A DNA stretch of 64,000 nt, taken from positions 1 to 64,000 of the forward strand of contig NC_021921.1 of NCBI RefSeq assembly GCF_000470655.1. The letters run 5' to 3'. The notes below the pieces were generated by a model. That model saw nothing but the letters and a program-made list of their open reading frames with translations, ran no database searches and was not told the DNA's origin. The translations under genes and the position numbers were made by a program. Positions 17,363 to 26,005 of this stretch are shown piece after piece (positions within the stretch are counted from its first letter, which is position 1; every line of letters starts with the position of its first letter). The stretch comes from Halorhabdus tiamatea SARL4B. GTDB lineage: Archaea > Halobacteriota > Halobacteria > Halobacteriales > Haloarculaceae.

Positions 17363-19561
17363 GTGCCGTCGATGGTCTCTCCGTCGATTCCCCACCTGGT
17401 GGCCGCTTTGAGCGTCGCTGGCAGTCTCGTCACCGCCTGGATTGCCCTCTACGCGTGGCGACGCCGTGACGTCGCGGCGGCGACCCCCTTTGGCGCGCTC
17501 GCTGCCGTGGCCAGCGGCTGGTCGTTGTGCTATGCTGGCGCGCTGATCGCCGAGACCGAAGGGGTCGCCTCGACGCTCCTCACGGTCGGCGACGCCGTCG
17601 GCGCACAGATTGCGCCGCTGTGGATCGTCTTTACGATCGTCTACACCAGAGCCGAGCGATATCAGCGCCCGTCGATCTACGCGCTGGTGTGGGTCGTGCC
17701 GGCTGCGTACGTTCTGTTGGTCGCAACTGGTCCGATACACGGACTGACCGAGACGAGTGCACAGTTCATGACTGCCAGTGGCATCACCGCCCCCGTGCTC
17801 GAACGCACCGGTGTCTCGGTGGTCTACACCGCGTTCTCGTATCTCCTCCTGTTGGGCGGGTACTTACAGCTCGTCCGGTTCCTGATCGAATCTCGAAACG
17901 TCTACCGACAGCAGGTCGTTGTCATCATCATCGGGAGCGTTGTCCCGCTGGTCGCAAACGCCGTCTTCGCGATGGGGCTGAGCCCTCATCCGGGACTGAA
18001 TCCGACGCCGCTGTCGTTCGTGCTGACCGGCGTGATCGTCAGCTGGGCGCTTTTCGAGTATGACTTTCTTTCAGTCGCACCGCTGGCAAGTGATATGGTC
18101 GTCGAAGAATTACCCGACCCGGTCCTCGTCCTCGACGCCGACGACGCCGTCGTCAAACACAACGCCGCCGCACGAGCCGCCTTCGGGGCCGACGACCCGA
18201 TCGGACAGGACATCGAGGCAATCGTCCCCGGAATCGCCAGGCGAACGGACAACGGACAGCTCGTCTCGGCCAACGCACCGGACGGATCGGGGACAGACGC
18301 AAAATACAACCCCCAGCTGACCGAGGTCACGGACCAACATGGCGAGTATCGTGGCCAGCTGATCGTCTTTCGGGACGTGACTGCCCAGCAGCAGCGGCTC
18401 GACCGGATCGAAGCGCTCCAGGCGGCGACCGAGTCACTCATCGACGCGCGCATCGACGACGAAATTGCGGACGTCGCCGTCTCGTTCGTCGATCGCATCC
18501 TCGATCAGGAGGTCGCCGTCGTGTTTCTGGCCGACACAGACGGTGACACACTCCGTCCTGCGGCCGTCTCGGACGCGGTCGAGGCGGCGAACGGCGGGTC
18601 GTTGTCGCCGCTCACACCGGACGACAGGACGCTCTGGACGCGCTACGAACAGTCCGCGGGCGACGGCGTCGTCACCGACGGCTGGCAATGGGCTCCGCTC
18701 TCGAACGTCGATGTCGACGAATTGCTCGTCCTCTCGCTGGGCGACCACGGCCTGTTCTGCATCGGCTCCCGGGCGTCTGGATACACCACTGGTGATAGAC
18801 AGTTCGCGAGGATCCTCGCTGATGGGGCCGAAACGGCGCTCGATCGGGTCGCTCGCGAACAGGATCTCCGAGAGAACCGCCGGATCGTCCGTCAGCACAC
18901 CGAGCAACTCGAGTTCCTCAACGGCGTCCTCAGACACAACATCCGCAACGGGATGCAGGTCATCGAGAGCAACGCTGATCTCCTCGAAGCCCACGCCGGG
19001 GCCGACCCGGAGAGCCGCCAGTACCTCGACCGGATCCGCGACCGGACGGCGGAACTGTCCAGCCTGACTGCCAGAATTCGGTCGATCACCGATACGGTCA
19101 CGACCGACCCCGAGGACCGGCTCTGGCCGGTCGAACTCACACCGGCCCTGCGCGAGCAGATCGCGACGATGGAGCAGCGCCACGACGACCTACAGATCGA
19201 TGTCGACATCAGCGACGACCCGGTCGTCCTGGCGAACGGTCTCCTCGAGGACGTTTTCGAGATCGTCCTCCAGAACGCCGTCGAGCACAACGACGCCGCA
19301 CAGCCACACGTCGAGATCGAGGTCGTCCACGTCGGCGACTGGATACAGGTCCACGTCGCCGACAACGGCCCCGGCGTCTCGGATCACTTCAAGGAGTCGC
19401 TGTTCGAACGTGACGTCGCCGTCAGCGAGACGGCCCACGGGTTCGGGCTGTACTTCGTGGCGCTCATCCTGGACCTCTTCGAGGGTGACGTCTGGTTCGA
19501 GGACAACGAACCTCGCGGCGCGATCGCCGTCCTGGAGTTCCAGCGCGCTCCCGATGAGTGA
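17363..19561 (+). CDS. Membrane sensor histidine kinase (7TM sensor-PAS-GAF-kinase)
   Basis: The product is 732 aa from a GTG at 17363 (an ATG lies at 17372). Residues 1 to about 225 hold seven hydrophobic helices of the histidine-kinase 7TM sensor type. A PAS-like domain follows (MVVEELPDPVLVLDADDAVV, about 235-340), then a GAF-like domain (about 350-500). The dimerisation/phosphoacceptor segment has the haloarchaeal form LNGVLRHNIRNGMQ, with His near residue 525. The ATPase domain shows an N box (LQNAVEHND), G1 (ADNGPGVSD) and G2-like (HGFGLYFV). No response regulator is adjacent, which is common for haloarchaeal kinases. Confidence 0.9.
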   Translation: MPSMVSPSIPHLVAALSVAGSLVTAWIALYAWRRRDVAAATPFGALAAVASGWSLCYAGALIAETEGVASTLLTVGDAVGAQIAPLWIVFTIVYTRAERYQRPSIYALVWVVPAAYVLLVATGPIHGLTETSAQFMTASGITAPVLERTGVSVVYTAFSYLLLLGGYLQLVRFLIESRNVYRQQVVVIIIGSVVPLVANAVFAMGLSPHPGLNPTPLSFVLTGVIVSWALFEYDFLSVAPLASDMVVEELPDPVLVLDADDAVVKHNAAARAAFGADDPIGQDIEAIVPGIARRTDNGQLVSANAPDGSGTDAKYNPQLTEVTDQHGEYRGQLIVFRDVTAQQQRLDRIEALQAATESLIDARIDDEIADVAVSFVDRILDQEVAVVFLADTDGDTLRPAAVSDAVEAANGGSLSPLTPDDRTLWTRYEQSAGDGVVTDGWQWAPLSNVDVDELLVLSLGDHGLFCIGSRASGYTTGDRQFARILADGAETALDRVAREQDLRENRRIVRQHTEQLEFLNGVLRHNIRNGMQVIESNADLLEAHAGADPESRQYLDRIRDRTAELSSLTARIRSITDTVTTDPEDRLWPVELTPALREQIATMEQRHDDLQIDVDISDDPVVLANGLLEDVFEIVLQNAVEHNDAAQPHVEIEVVHVGDWIQVHVADNGPGVSDHFKESLFERDVAVSETAHGFGLYFVALILDLFEGDVWFEDNEPRGAIAVLEFQRAPDE

Positions 19562-19616
19562 GGTGGCTGCCGATCGACGGGGAAAGGTCTTTTCCCCGGA
19601 CCGCCGAACCCCTCGT

Positions 19617-20930
19617 ATGATTGGTGTCGTCGGCGGCGGGATCGCCGGACTCGCGGCGGCCCGCCGTCTGCAGCAACTGGGTCACGACGTGACCGTGTTC
19701 GAAGCGAACGAGGACCTCGGGGGGCTGGCAACGACCTACGAGACCGCAGGCGACCCCGTCGAGGCGTTCTATCACCACCTCTCGAAATCCGAGGAGACGA
19801 TCGTCGAGTGGATCGACGAACTGGGGCTTGATGATGCCCTCGAGTGGCGCTACGGCAGCGACGCCTACTACGTCGACGGCGTCGTCCACCCGATGGACAA
19901 ACCCTGGGAGATCCTCGCGTACCCACATCTCTCGATCTACGACAAGTTCCGACTGGGGATGCTCGTCCTGGACGTCGACGTCCGCGGGGGCATCCCGTCT
20001 TTCGACACCTACGAACGACTCGAGGACTTCGAGGACGTCCCCGTAAAGGGGTTCGTCCTCGATCACACGTCCCGTGGCTGTTTCGAGCGCTTCTTCAAAC
20101 CGCTCTTGGAGGCGAAGTTCGGCGACCGCTGGGCGGACGTCAGCGCGGCGTGGCTGCTCGGCCGGATAAAGTTCCGGGGCGAACGCGACCTGCTCAAAGG
20201 AGAACAGCTCGGGTATCTCGCGGGTGGGTTTGGCCAACTCACCGACGCCCTCGTCGAGACGGTCGGCAAGATGGACATCTTTACGGAGTCACGAGCCACC
20301 GACATCCGGATCAAGGACGGCGTGGTCGATTCGGTGACCGTCGAGACGGAGTACGGCGAGGTCCCCCACGCCGTCGACGGTGTCGTCGTCGCCACGATGC
20401 CCGACGTCCTCGAATCACTGACGGGCTATGCGTGCGATATCGACTTCCAGGGCACGGTCTGTTCGGTCATCAGTATGGAGAAGCCCCTGACGGACACGTA
20501 CTGGCTCAACATCGCCGACGACGCGCCCTTCGGCGCGCTCATCGAACACACAAACTACGTCCCACCCGAGCGCTACGGCGGCGAACACCTGCTGTACGCT
20601 GTCAAGTACGTCCAGGGTCCCGAGGACGACCTCTGGCAGATGGACGACCAGGCAGTCGAGGAGACCTGGCTCTCGGGGATCGAGGACCTGTTCCCCGACT
20701 TCGATCGCGACTCTGTCAACTGGATCCAGACGTCACGGAACCCGAAGACGGCCCCCATCTACGAGCGTGGGTACCTCGAGAAGGTGATCCCCTACGACCT
20801 GAGCGAAGAAGTGGCAGACGGCGTCTACTACGCCGGGATGGCCTCCCGAGCCCAGTACCCCGAACGATCGCTCGACGGGGCCATCGTCGCCGGCGAGACG
20901 GTCGCCGAGCGGATCGGTGAGGCCCAGTAA
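19617..20930 (+). CDS. FAD-dependent NAD(P)-binding oxidoreductase (protoporphyrinogen oxidase/UGM-like)
   Basis: The ATG at 19617 gives 437 aa. The N-terminus is a Rossmann dinucleotide fold (GVVGGGIAGLAAARRL, then FEANEDLGGLATTYE), typical of the flavin amine oxidase / protoporphyrinogen oxidase / UDP-galactopyranose mutase superfamily. The C-terminal YYAGMASRAQYPERSLDGAI segment is the usual FAD-contact region. In haloarchaea such proteins often sit with glycan genes, but here the neighbours are a kinase and a membrane protein, so the substrate is open. Confidence 0.85.
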   Translation: MIGVVGGGIAGLAAARRLQQLGHDVTVFEANEDLGGLATTYETAGDPVEAFYHHLSKSEETIVEWIDELGLDDALEWRYGSDAYYVDGVVHPMDKPWEILAYPHLSIYDKFRLGMLVLDVDVRGGIPSFDTYERLEDFEDVPVKGFVLDHTSRGCFERFFKPLLEAKFGDRWADVSAAWLLGRIKFRGERDLLKGEQLGYLAGGFGQLTDALVETVGKMDIFTESRATDIRIKDGVVDSVTVETEYGEVPHAVDGVVVATMPDVLESLTGYACDIDFQGTVCSVISMEKPLTDTYWLNIADDAPFGALIEHTNYVPPERYGGEHLLYAVKYVQGPEDDLWQMDDQAVEETWLSGIEDLFPDFDRDSVNWIQTSRNPKTAPIYERGYLEKVIPYDLSEEVADGVYYAGMASRAQYPERSLDGAIVAGETVAERIGEAQ

Positions 20931-21031
20931 CTCTGTCAGGACAGACCGGCCAGTACCCCGTGGCGCTGAGAGTCTATCCGTAGAGAACGCAACCGAAATG
21001 TTCATACTGTCTATGTTTGACTATCAGATCT

Positions 21032-21931
21032 ATGTTTGGTGTGTGGAACTTCGGTGGGACGTTCCTGCAACTGGGCATCGGAACGATCGGGCGGTGGGTT
21101 CTCTTCGTTGTTCTCTTGGGGCTGTTCCTCGTCCCGGCACTGTACATTGGTATCACGTACTTCCGGCAATGGCTAGGACTGCGAGGGACTGCCGGGACAT
21201 CGGTCGCCGAAGCCGCCAATACAGACGGTTTCGTTGCTCTCGAAGGGACGGCCGTGACCGACGATCCGATCGAACCGGCGCTCGCCGACGAGCGGAGCGT
21301 TGCCGCCAAGTACTACCTCAAAGCGATCGCCCCGTTGCGCGTGGCTCACGAGTGGAACCCGCGGAAACCGATCGAGAGCCCGCTTGAATCAGGAGCGAAC
21401 TTCTCTACCCCGTGGCGGACCGTCGACGAGGGCCAGATGACGACCGCGTTCTGGCTCGAAGACGACACGGGCCGGGTCCGCGTCGAGCCTGAAGACGCCT
21501 CGGTGTACGTCTCCGGCGGGAAGGTCCACGCCGAGGTCGATTCCAGGCAGGATCTCGAATCACAACTGTCGGACGTCGACGAAGACGAGATCGTCCGGGA
21601 CAAACGGGAGATTTACGACGGGAAAGGCGAGATCATCACGTTCGTCTGGTCGGTACTGAACTGGCGTGATCGGTGGTACCGGGAGGGCCACATCGGGAAC
21701 GGCGAGCAGGTGTTCGTCGCCGGGCCGGTCGAGACGGACCAGTCGGGACCTGCCGAATCCGGGACGGTCAACGCAGTCGTGCGATCCGACGGCAGCGGCC
21801 GCCCCTTCGTCGTGACGAACCGATCGGGGAACGAACACACGAACAAGCTGCTGTACGTAAGTCTGGTGATCTTCGCTGTCGGTGCTGTGTTCATCGGACT
21901 GGTTGGGTGGGGCCTCCTGCAGACCGTCTAG
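21032..21931 (+). CDS. Membrane protein with GIDE-like domain
   Basis: Using the ATG at 21032 gives 299 aa. One N-terminal helix (WVLFVVLLGLFLVPALYIGI) and one C-terminal helix flank a soluble region with the pattern of the GIDE/MUL1 domain: GFVALEGTAV, AAKYYLKAIA, then DDTGRVRVEPEDASVYV. The eukaryotic homologues carry a RING finger for E3 activity; none is seen here. The biological role in archaea is not known; membrane stress or quality control is only a guess. Confidence 0.7.
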   Translation: MFGVWNFGGTFLQLGIGTIGRWVLFVVLLGLFLVPALYIGITYFRQWLGLRGTAGTSVAEAANTDGFVALEGTAVTDDPIEPALADERSVAAKYYLKAIAPLRVAHEWNPRKPIESPLESGANFSTPWRTVDEGQMTTAFWLEDDTGRVRVEPEDASVYVSGGKVHAEVDSRQDLESQLSDVDEDEIVRDKREIYDGKGEIITFVWSVLNWRDRWYREGHIGNGEQVFVAGPVETDQSGPAESGTVNAVVRSDGSGRPFVVTNRSGNEHTNKLLYVSLVIFAVGAVFIGLVGWGLLQTV

Positions 21932-22100
21932 CTCCCGACGGTTGCTTGCCGACCGCGATCTTCCCTTTCTGGAGCGTCGTACTCGTCGATCCATCACCGC
22001 GTCACCGGGTCAGACCAAATACGAGCGCCACAAGGAGCAAGCCGAATAGTTGCGCACATCGGGTTCCCTCGAACGTTCGACCTTGACTGCCAGGCGTCCG

Positions 22101-22382
22101 TCAGGACACCAGCGAAACAAGCGACATGGCCACGACAGAGAGGAGTATCGCGATCGCCACAATTCGCAGCACGCTCACGAGGCTTTGGCGATTGGTCGGA
22201 AGTAGCTCGGCGATCCCGCCAATTCCCATACCGATAGCGAGAACTACGCTTGAACTCGTTCCATTGTTAGAAAGAAGTTCGATACCGCCGAAAATGCTGA
22301 ACGCGACCGCTGCCAACAGAAAGATTCGAGCGCTCTCCCACCCGCCTGGCTCGGAAAACAGTTCCTCGGAATGAAATTCCAT
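22101..22382 (-). CDS. Small three-helix membrane protein
   Basis: This 93-aa protein has a polar N-terminus (MEFHSEELFSEPGGWES) and three hydrophobic helices. The codon pattern is less GC-rich than neighbours, and the coding frame is free of stops only at this length, so it is a modest call. Unknown family. Confidence 0.5.
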   Translation of the reverse strand: MEFHSEELFSEPGGWESARIFLLAAVAFSIFGGIELLSNNGTSSSVVLAIGMGIGGIAELLPTNRQSLVSVLRIVAIAILLSVVAMSLVSLVS

Positions 22383-22515
22383 ACACGTTATAGTGTCGGT
22401 GCAGAGTTAAAACACGAGGTCGATATGAGAGTGGGCGACGACCGATTTATTGTATCCCACCAGCCAGCACCTCGCTGAGGCACGCCATCAGGACAGGATC
22501 CGTCCGGAGTTGGAT

Positions 22516-23124
22516 TCAGAATTCGATCTCGGCGTCCGTAACTGCGTCCGAATCCACACCGGGGGCTTGCTCGACGTCGACCGCGTCGGGTTCTTCTCCG
22601 CCGCCGATCACGACCTCGCCGTCGTCAGTCTCGACGTAGACGTCGTCGGCGAACCCGCCGATCGCGTGCGGGTGGTCGGGGTCGTCGAGTTTCTCCGGCG
22701 TCGACGGCGCGTGGGGCAGTCCACTCTTGGGCGCGAACTCGCCCAAGGGATCGTCGATCGTGATGCCGTGTGTTTCGAAGAAGTCGGCGTAGCGATCGTA
22801 ATGCGTCTCGACTTCCTCGACGGGGAACTCCATCATCTCGGTCCAGCCGTGATTGTAGAAGTCGAAGTTGGCCTGGGCGTGGGTGATCTCGCGGGCTTCG
22901 GCCTCGGGATACCCCTTCTCGAGGGCCGCGACGTAGGTATCCATCGTCGCATCGAAGAACGCTTCGAGGCGCTGGCGGCGCTCTTCCTGGCGCTCCTCAT
23001 CGGCCCAGTCCAGAAAGACGCCGGTGTGAAGGTCGACCAGCCGGTCGGCCACCATCTCGCCGACCACCGGCGCAGTCAGGCTTTGCTTGGCCGCCCAGTG
23101 TTTGATGCCTTGCTTGATCTTCAT
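22516..23124 (-). CDS. Conserved haloarchaeal acidic protein (probably DUF6149 family)
   Basis: The ATG at 23124 (MKIKQGIKHWAAKQSLTAP) gives 202 aa. The first ~130 residues look helical and mixed in charge, with HTGVFLDWADEE and DFYNHGWTEMMEFP as the most distinctive stretches; the last 60 are very acidic. It resembles a family found only in haloarchaea that I recall as DUF6149 (name from memory). It is divergent from the FAD oxidoreductase at 23271. Confidence 0.75.
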   Translation of the reverse strand: MKIKQGIKHWAAKQSLTAPVVGEMVADRLVDLHTGVFLDWADEERQEERRQRLEAFFDATMDTYVAALEKGYPEAEAREITHAQANFDFYNHGWTEMMEFPVEEVETHYDRYADFFETHGITIDDPLGEFAPKSGLPHAPSTPEKLDDPDHPHAIGGFADDVYVETDDGEVVIGGGEEPDAVDVEQAPGVDSDAVTDAEIEF

Positions 23125-23270
23125 TGTCTCCGGGTAAACAGTCAATCCACATCAATTCGGGGATGTCGGCAGTCATACCGGGTCCAGGTCCGTTCGACGC
23201 GGTGACCGACCCGGTGACCTGATTTCCCCGATAGCAATCCACATTAGGCCCCGGTCCGAACGTCGGGAGC

Positions 23271-24512
23271 ATGACCACGTCGCACGTGATCCTCGGCGAC
23301 GGCATCGCCGGGAGTTCCGCCGCGGAAACGATCCGTGAAGCGGATCCCGACGCCGACGTCACGATCATCACCGACGAGGGCGAACCCCTGTACAACCGCA
23401 TTCTCATCAAGGAGTTCGCCAAAGGAACCCTCCCCGAAGAACCCGTCTCGATCCACGAGGAGGAGTGGTACGAGGAACGGGACATCGACCTCGAACTCAA
23501 TACCCGCGTCACGTCCGTCGATACCGACGCGAACGTCGTCGAGGCCCAGGACGGAGCCACCTACGAGTACGACAAACTTCTCGTGGCCACCGGCGGCACG
23601 CCGACGAGGCTCCCGGTCGAAAACAGTGACGCCGAGGGAGTCCACTACTTCTGGACGTTCAAGGACGCACGGGCGATCCGTGACCACGCTGCCGAGGCTG
23701 AAACGGGTGTGATCGTCGGGGCCGGGCTGCTCGGCATCGACCTCGCTGCGATCTGTGGCGCACAGAACGTCGAGGCCGACTACCTCATGCGTGGCAACCG
23801 GTGGTGGCGCTACGCGCTGAGCCTCGACGGCGCGGAGATCATCCACGAGGCGCTCAGGCAAAAAGGCGTCACGCCCGTCTTCGATAGCGGCGTCGAACGG
23901 TTCGAAGTCGACGACGACGGTCATGTCACGGGAGCTGTGGACGCAAACGGCGAATTTCACGCGGGAGAATTCGCCGCCGTCGCGATCGGCCTGGATTTCA
24001 ACACGGCATTTCTCGAAGACACGGCGGTCGAACTCGATGACGGCATCGTCGTCGACGAACACATGCGGACAGGCGTAGAAGATATCTACGCGGCTGGCGA
24101 TCTGACGCGGTATTACGACGTCATTCTCGACGAACGCGCCCAGAACGGCTCGTGGGGGAGCGCCAAAGAACAGGGCGTCGTCGCCGCCGAGAACATGGTC
24201 GCCGACGAGCCAGTCGAGACGTTCCGGTACGTCTCTTCGTACTCGATTACACACTTTGAGTTCCCGTTTCTGTCCTTTGGTCACCCGACGATCGGCGACG
24301 ACGAGGCCGAACGGAAGTACTCAGACACCGAGTGGCGGCGGCTCACGTTCAAGGACGGCCAACTCATCGGCGGCGTCCTGATCGGCGACCTCTCCCAGCA
24401 ACAGGCGTTCAAACAGATCATCCGTGAAGAGCGGCCTGTCGCCGACCAAAAGGAGAAGCTCCTCGAACCCGACGTCGATCTCGACGCACTGCCAGCCCCC
24501 GCTGTCGAGTGA
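23271..24512 (+). CDS. NAD(P)/FAD-dependent disulfide-type oxidoreductase (NirB/rubredoxin reductase-like)
   Basis: The product is 413 aa with two Rossmann motifs: FAD-binding near the N-terminus (VILGDGIAGSSAAETI) and NAD(P)-binding (GVIVGAGLLGIDLA, about residues 145-158). ATGGTPTRLP and the later IYAAGDLT are typical of the pyridine nucleotide-disulfide oxidoreductase superfamily. No redox-active CxxC is evident, so it probably transfers electrons to a protein partner such as a ferredoxin or rubredoxin. It is followed by a small haloarchaeal gene in the same direction. Confidence 0.88.
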   Translation: MTTSHVILGDGIAGSSAAETIREADPDADVTIITDEGEPLYNRILIKEFAKGTLPEEPVSIHEEEWYEERDIDLELNTRVTSVDTDANVVEAQDGATYEYDKLLVATGGTPTRLPVENSDAEGVHYFWTFKDARAIRDHAAEAETGVIVGAGLLGIDLAAICGAQNVEADYLMRGNRWWRYALSLDGAEIIHEALRQKGVTPVFDSGVERFEVDDDGHVTGAVDANGEFHAGEFAAVAIGLDFNTAFLEDTAVELDDGIVVDEHMRTGVEDIYAAGDLTRYYDVILDERAQNGSWGSAKEQGVVAAENMVADEPVETFRYVSSYSITHFEFPFLSFGHPTIGDDEAERKYSDTEWRRLTFKDGQLIGGVLIGDLSQQQAFKQIIREERPVADQKEKLLEPDVDLDALPAPAVE

Positions 24513-24564
24513 TCGGACTCGCCGGATCGACACCGTTTTGCTCGCCACGCCAATTTTTCAGGAC

Positions 24565-24981
24565 ATGGACGCCGACGCCGATGGAGAGATGACGCTCGCG
24601 TTCGATCTCGACGCATTGCAGCACCTGGCACATCCGGACGCGGTATTCACCGATGCTCGCCAGTGGAGCAAGTACGTGGGTATCGTCTCCGATGAGCCGA
24701 CCTACGTCGTGACGAACTTCGCCCGGAAACACCGGATTCGACAGGATTTCTTCTCCGGGCCACGCGGACGAGCCGAGAGCTTCGAGACGATCAAAGACCA
24801 GTTCGACACCCCGCGGTACGTCTACGTCGGGACCGACGACGCGGCTGCGGAGGCCGCCACAGCCAACGGCTGGGAATACCTCGACGTGGAAGCCGCTGCC
24901 GACGCTGCGGAGTGGACACTCGGTGACCCCGAGGTGCCTTCGGCGGCGGACGAATCCGAAACGCGCGACGACTGGCCCTGA
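24565..24981 (+). CDS. Haloarchaeal conserved protein, unknown function
   Basis: The ATG at 24565 (MDADADGEMTLAFDLD) gives 138 aa. The fold looks alpha/beta (VGIVSDEPTYVVTNFARKHRIRQDFF, YVYVGTDDAAAEAA), ending in an acidic, low-complexity tail. It lies 53 bp after the FAD oxidoreductase and may be co-transcribed. The longer frame to 24424 overlaps the upstream gene and was not used. No named function. Confidence 0.75.
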   Translation: MDADADGEMTLAFDLDALQHLAHPDAVFTDARQWSKYVGIVSDEPTYVVTNFARKHRIRQDFFSGPRGRAESFETIKDQFDTPRYVYVGTDDAAAEAATANGWEYLDVEAAADAAEWTLGDPEVPSAADESETRDDWP

Positions 24982-25059
24982 ACGATCGACGCGTTTTCGC
25001 GCAGTCGAATCCCTTCGGGTACCGCGTCGTTTAACCACCCGGACGCGCAATCTCCGCCG

Positions 25060-25590
25060 ATGGCTACCCCCCGCGTGCCGAGCGACGAAGACCGCCTGGA
25101 ACTCCCGTGTGGCGAGACCGTGGATGTCCACACCTTCGACATGGGCCGTCGTGAATTCGCGTGTCAGTGCGGCGAAACCCACGCGCTCGTCATGGACATC
25201 CACCCGCTGACACGGTTCTTGCCGACGTTTCTCGTCGACACTCTCTCCGAGACGGTCGAACCGAGCGGGGACGCCGACGAATTCGGAACCCCTCACCTCA
25301 TGGGCATCGTCCTGGAGGAGTTTCCCGACGACGTGGTTGCGAAGGATGTCGAGGACGACGGCGCGATCGGTTGTGGCCTGTTGTGGGTGACGGACTTCGA
25401 CTCGCGTCGCCTCCACGAAATCGTGGTGGAACTCGTCGTCGAGCTTATGGAACACGCGATCAGCCACGCCGAAGATGAGACCGCCCGGGACGCCTTCGAG
25501 GAGGACATGCGCGAGTTCGACGTGGCTGCGTTCGTCGACGCCTACCGGGCTGACCGCGACTTCGATGGCGAACGCGACACACCAGTCTGA
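25060..25590 (+). CDS. Haloarchaeal conserved protein (probably DUF5815 family)
   Basis: The product is 176 aa. A short N-terminal Cys pattern (LPCGETVDVH, FACQCGETHALV; Cys at about residues 17, 35 and 37) hints at a metal or structural site, followed by a largely helical region (IVVELVVELMEHAISHAEDET). It resembles a haloarchaeal-only family that I recall as DUF5815 (from memory). Function unknown. Confidence 0.78.
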   Translation: MATPRVPSDEDRLELPCGETVDVHTFDMGRREFACQCGETHALVMDIHPLTRFLPTFLVDTLSETVEPSGDADEFGTPHLMGIVLEEFPDDVVAKDVEDDGAIGCGLLWVTDFDSRRLHEIVVELVVELMEHAISHAEDETARDAFEEDMREFDVAAFVDAYRADRDFDGERDTPV

Positions 25591-25777
25591 CTGGTTCTGG
25601 GTCGGGTTCGTCTCCGGCGCTGGAGGCCTGTGTCGTCTGACCGGCGTGTGTGACACGGCCGGCGTCGATTCCGTCTGTGTGACGAGTTACTCCGCTACTG
25701 TCCCCCGAATCGACGCCAAGGGCCGTCAGACGCTAGTCTGACGGTGTTTAATGGTGTTCGGGGACGTTTGTCAGACC

Positions 25778-26005
25778 ATGCTGCGTCACGGCGAGTTCGA
25801 GCGGATCCGCGCCGTGCTTCGGGAGTCGGATCTCGACGAACCCCTCACCGCGCGTGAGATCCACGACGTGCTGGAGGCCCACGACGAGTCCTTCGAGAGC
25901 CCCCACGAGATCGCGACCGTGCTCGGCCGTCACGCCGAGACCGGCGCGGTCGAAGTGATCCGCGGCCACCCCTACCGGTATCGATTCGACGACCGCGGGC
26001 AATGA
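25778..26005 (+). CDS. Small winged-helix-type protein, upstream of agl23-like gene
   Basis: The ATG at 25778 (MLRHGEFERIRAVLRES) gives 75 aa; an earlier ATG at 25751 would add nine residues. A compact helical protein ends in a beta hairpin (TGAVEVIRGHPYRYRF), the shape of a winged helix. Its stop overlaps the next start in ATGA (26002-26005), so it is translationally coupled to the membrane glycosyl-family gene that follows. A regulatory role is plausible. Confidence 0.7.
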   Translation: MLRHGEFERIRAVLRESDLDEPLTAREIHDVLEAHDESFESPHEIATVLGRHAETGAVEVIRGHPYRYRFDDRGQ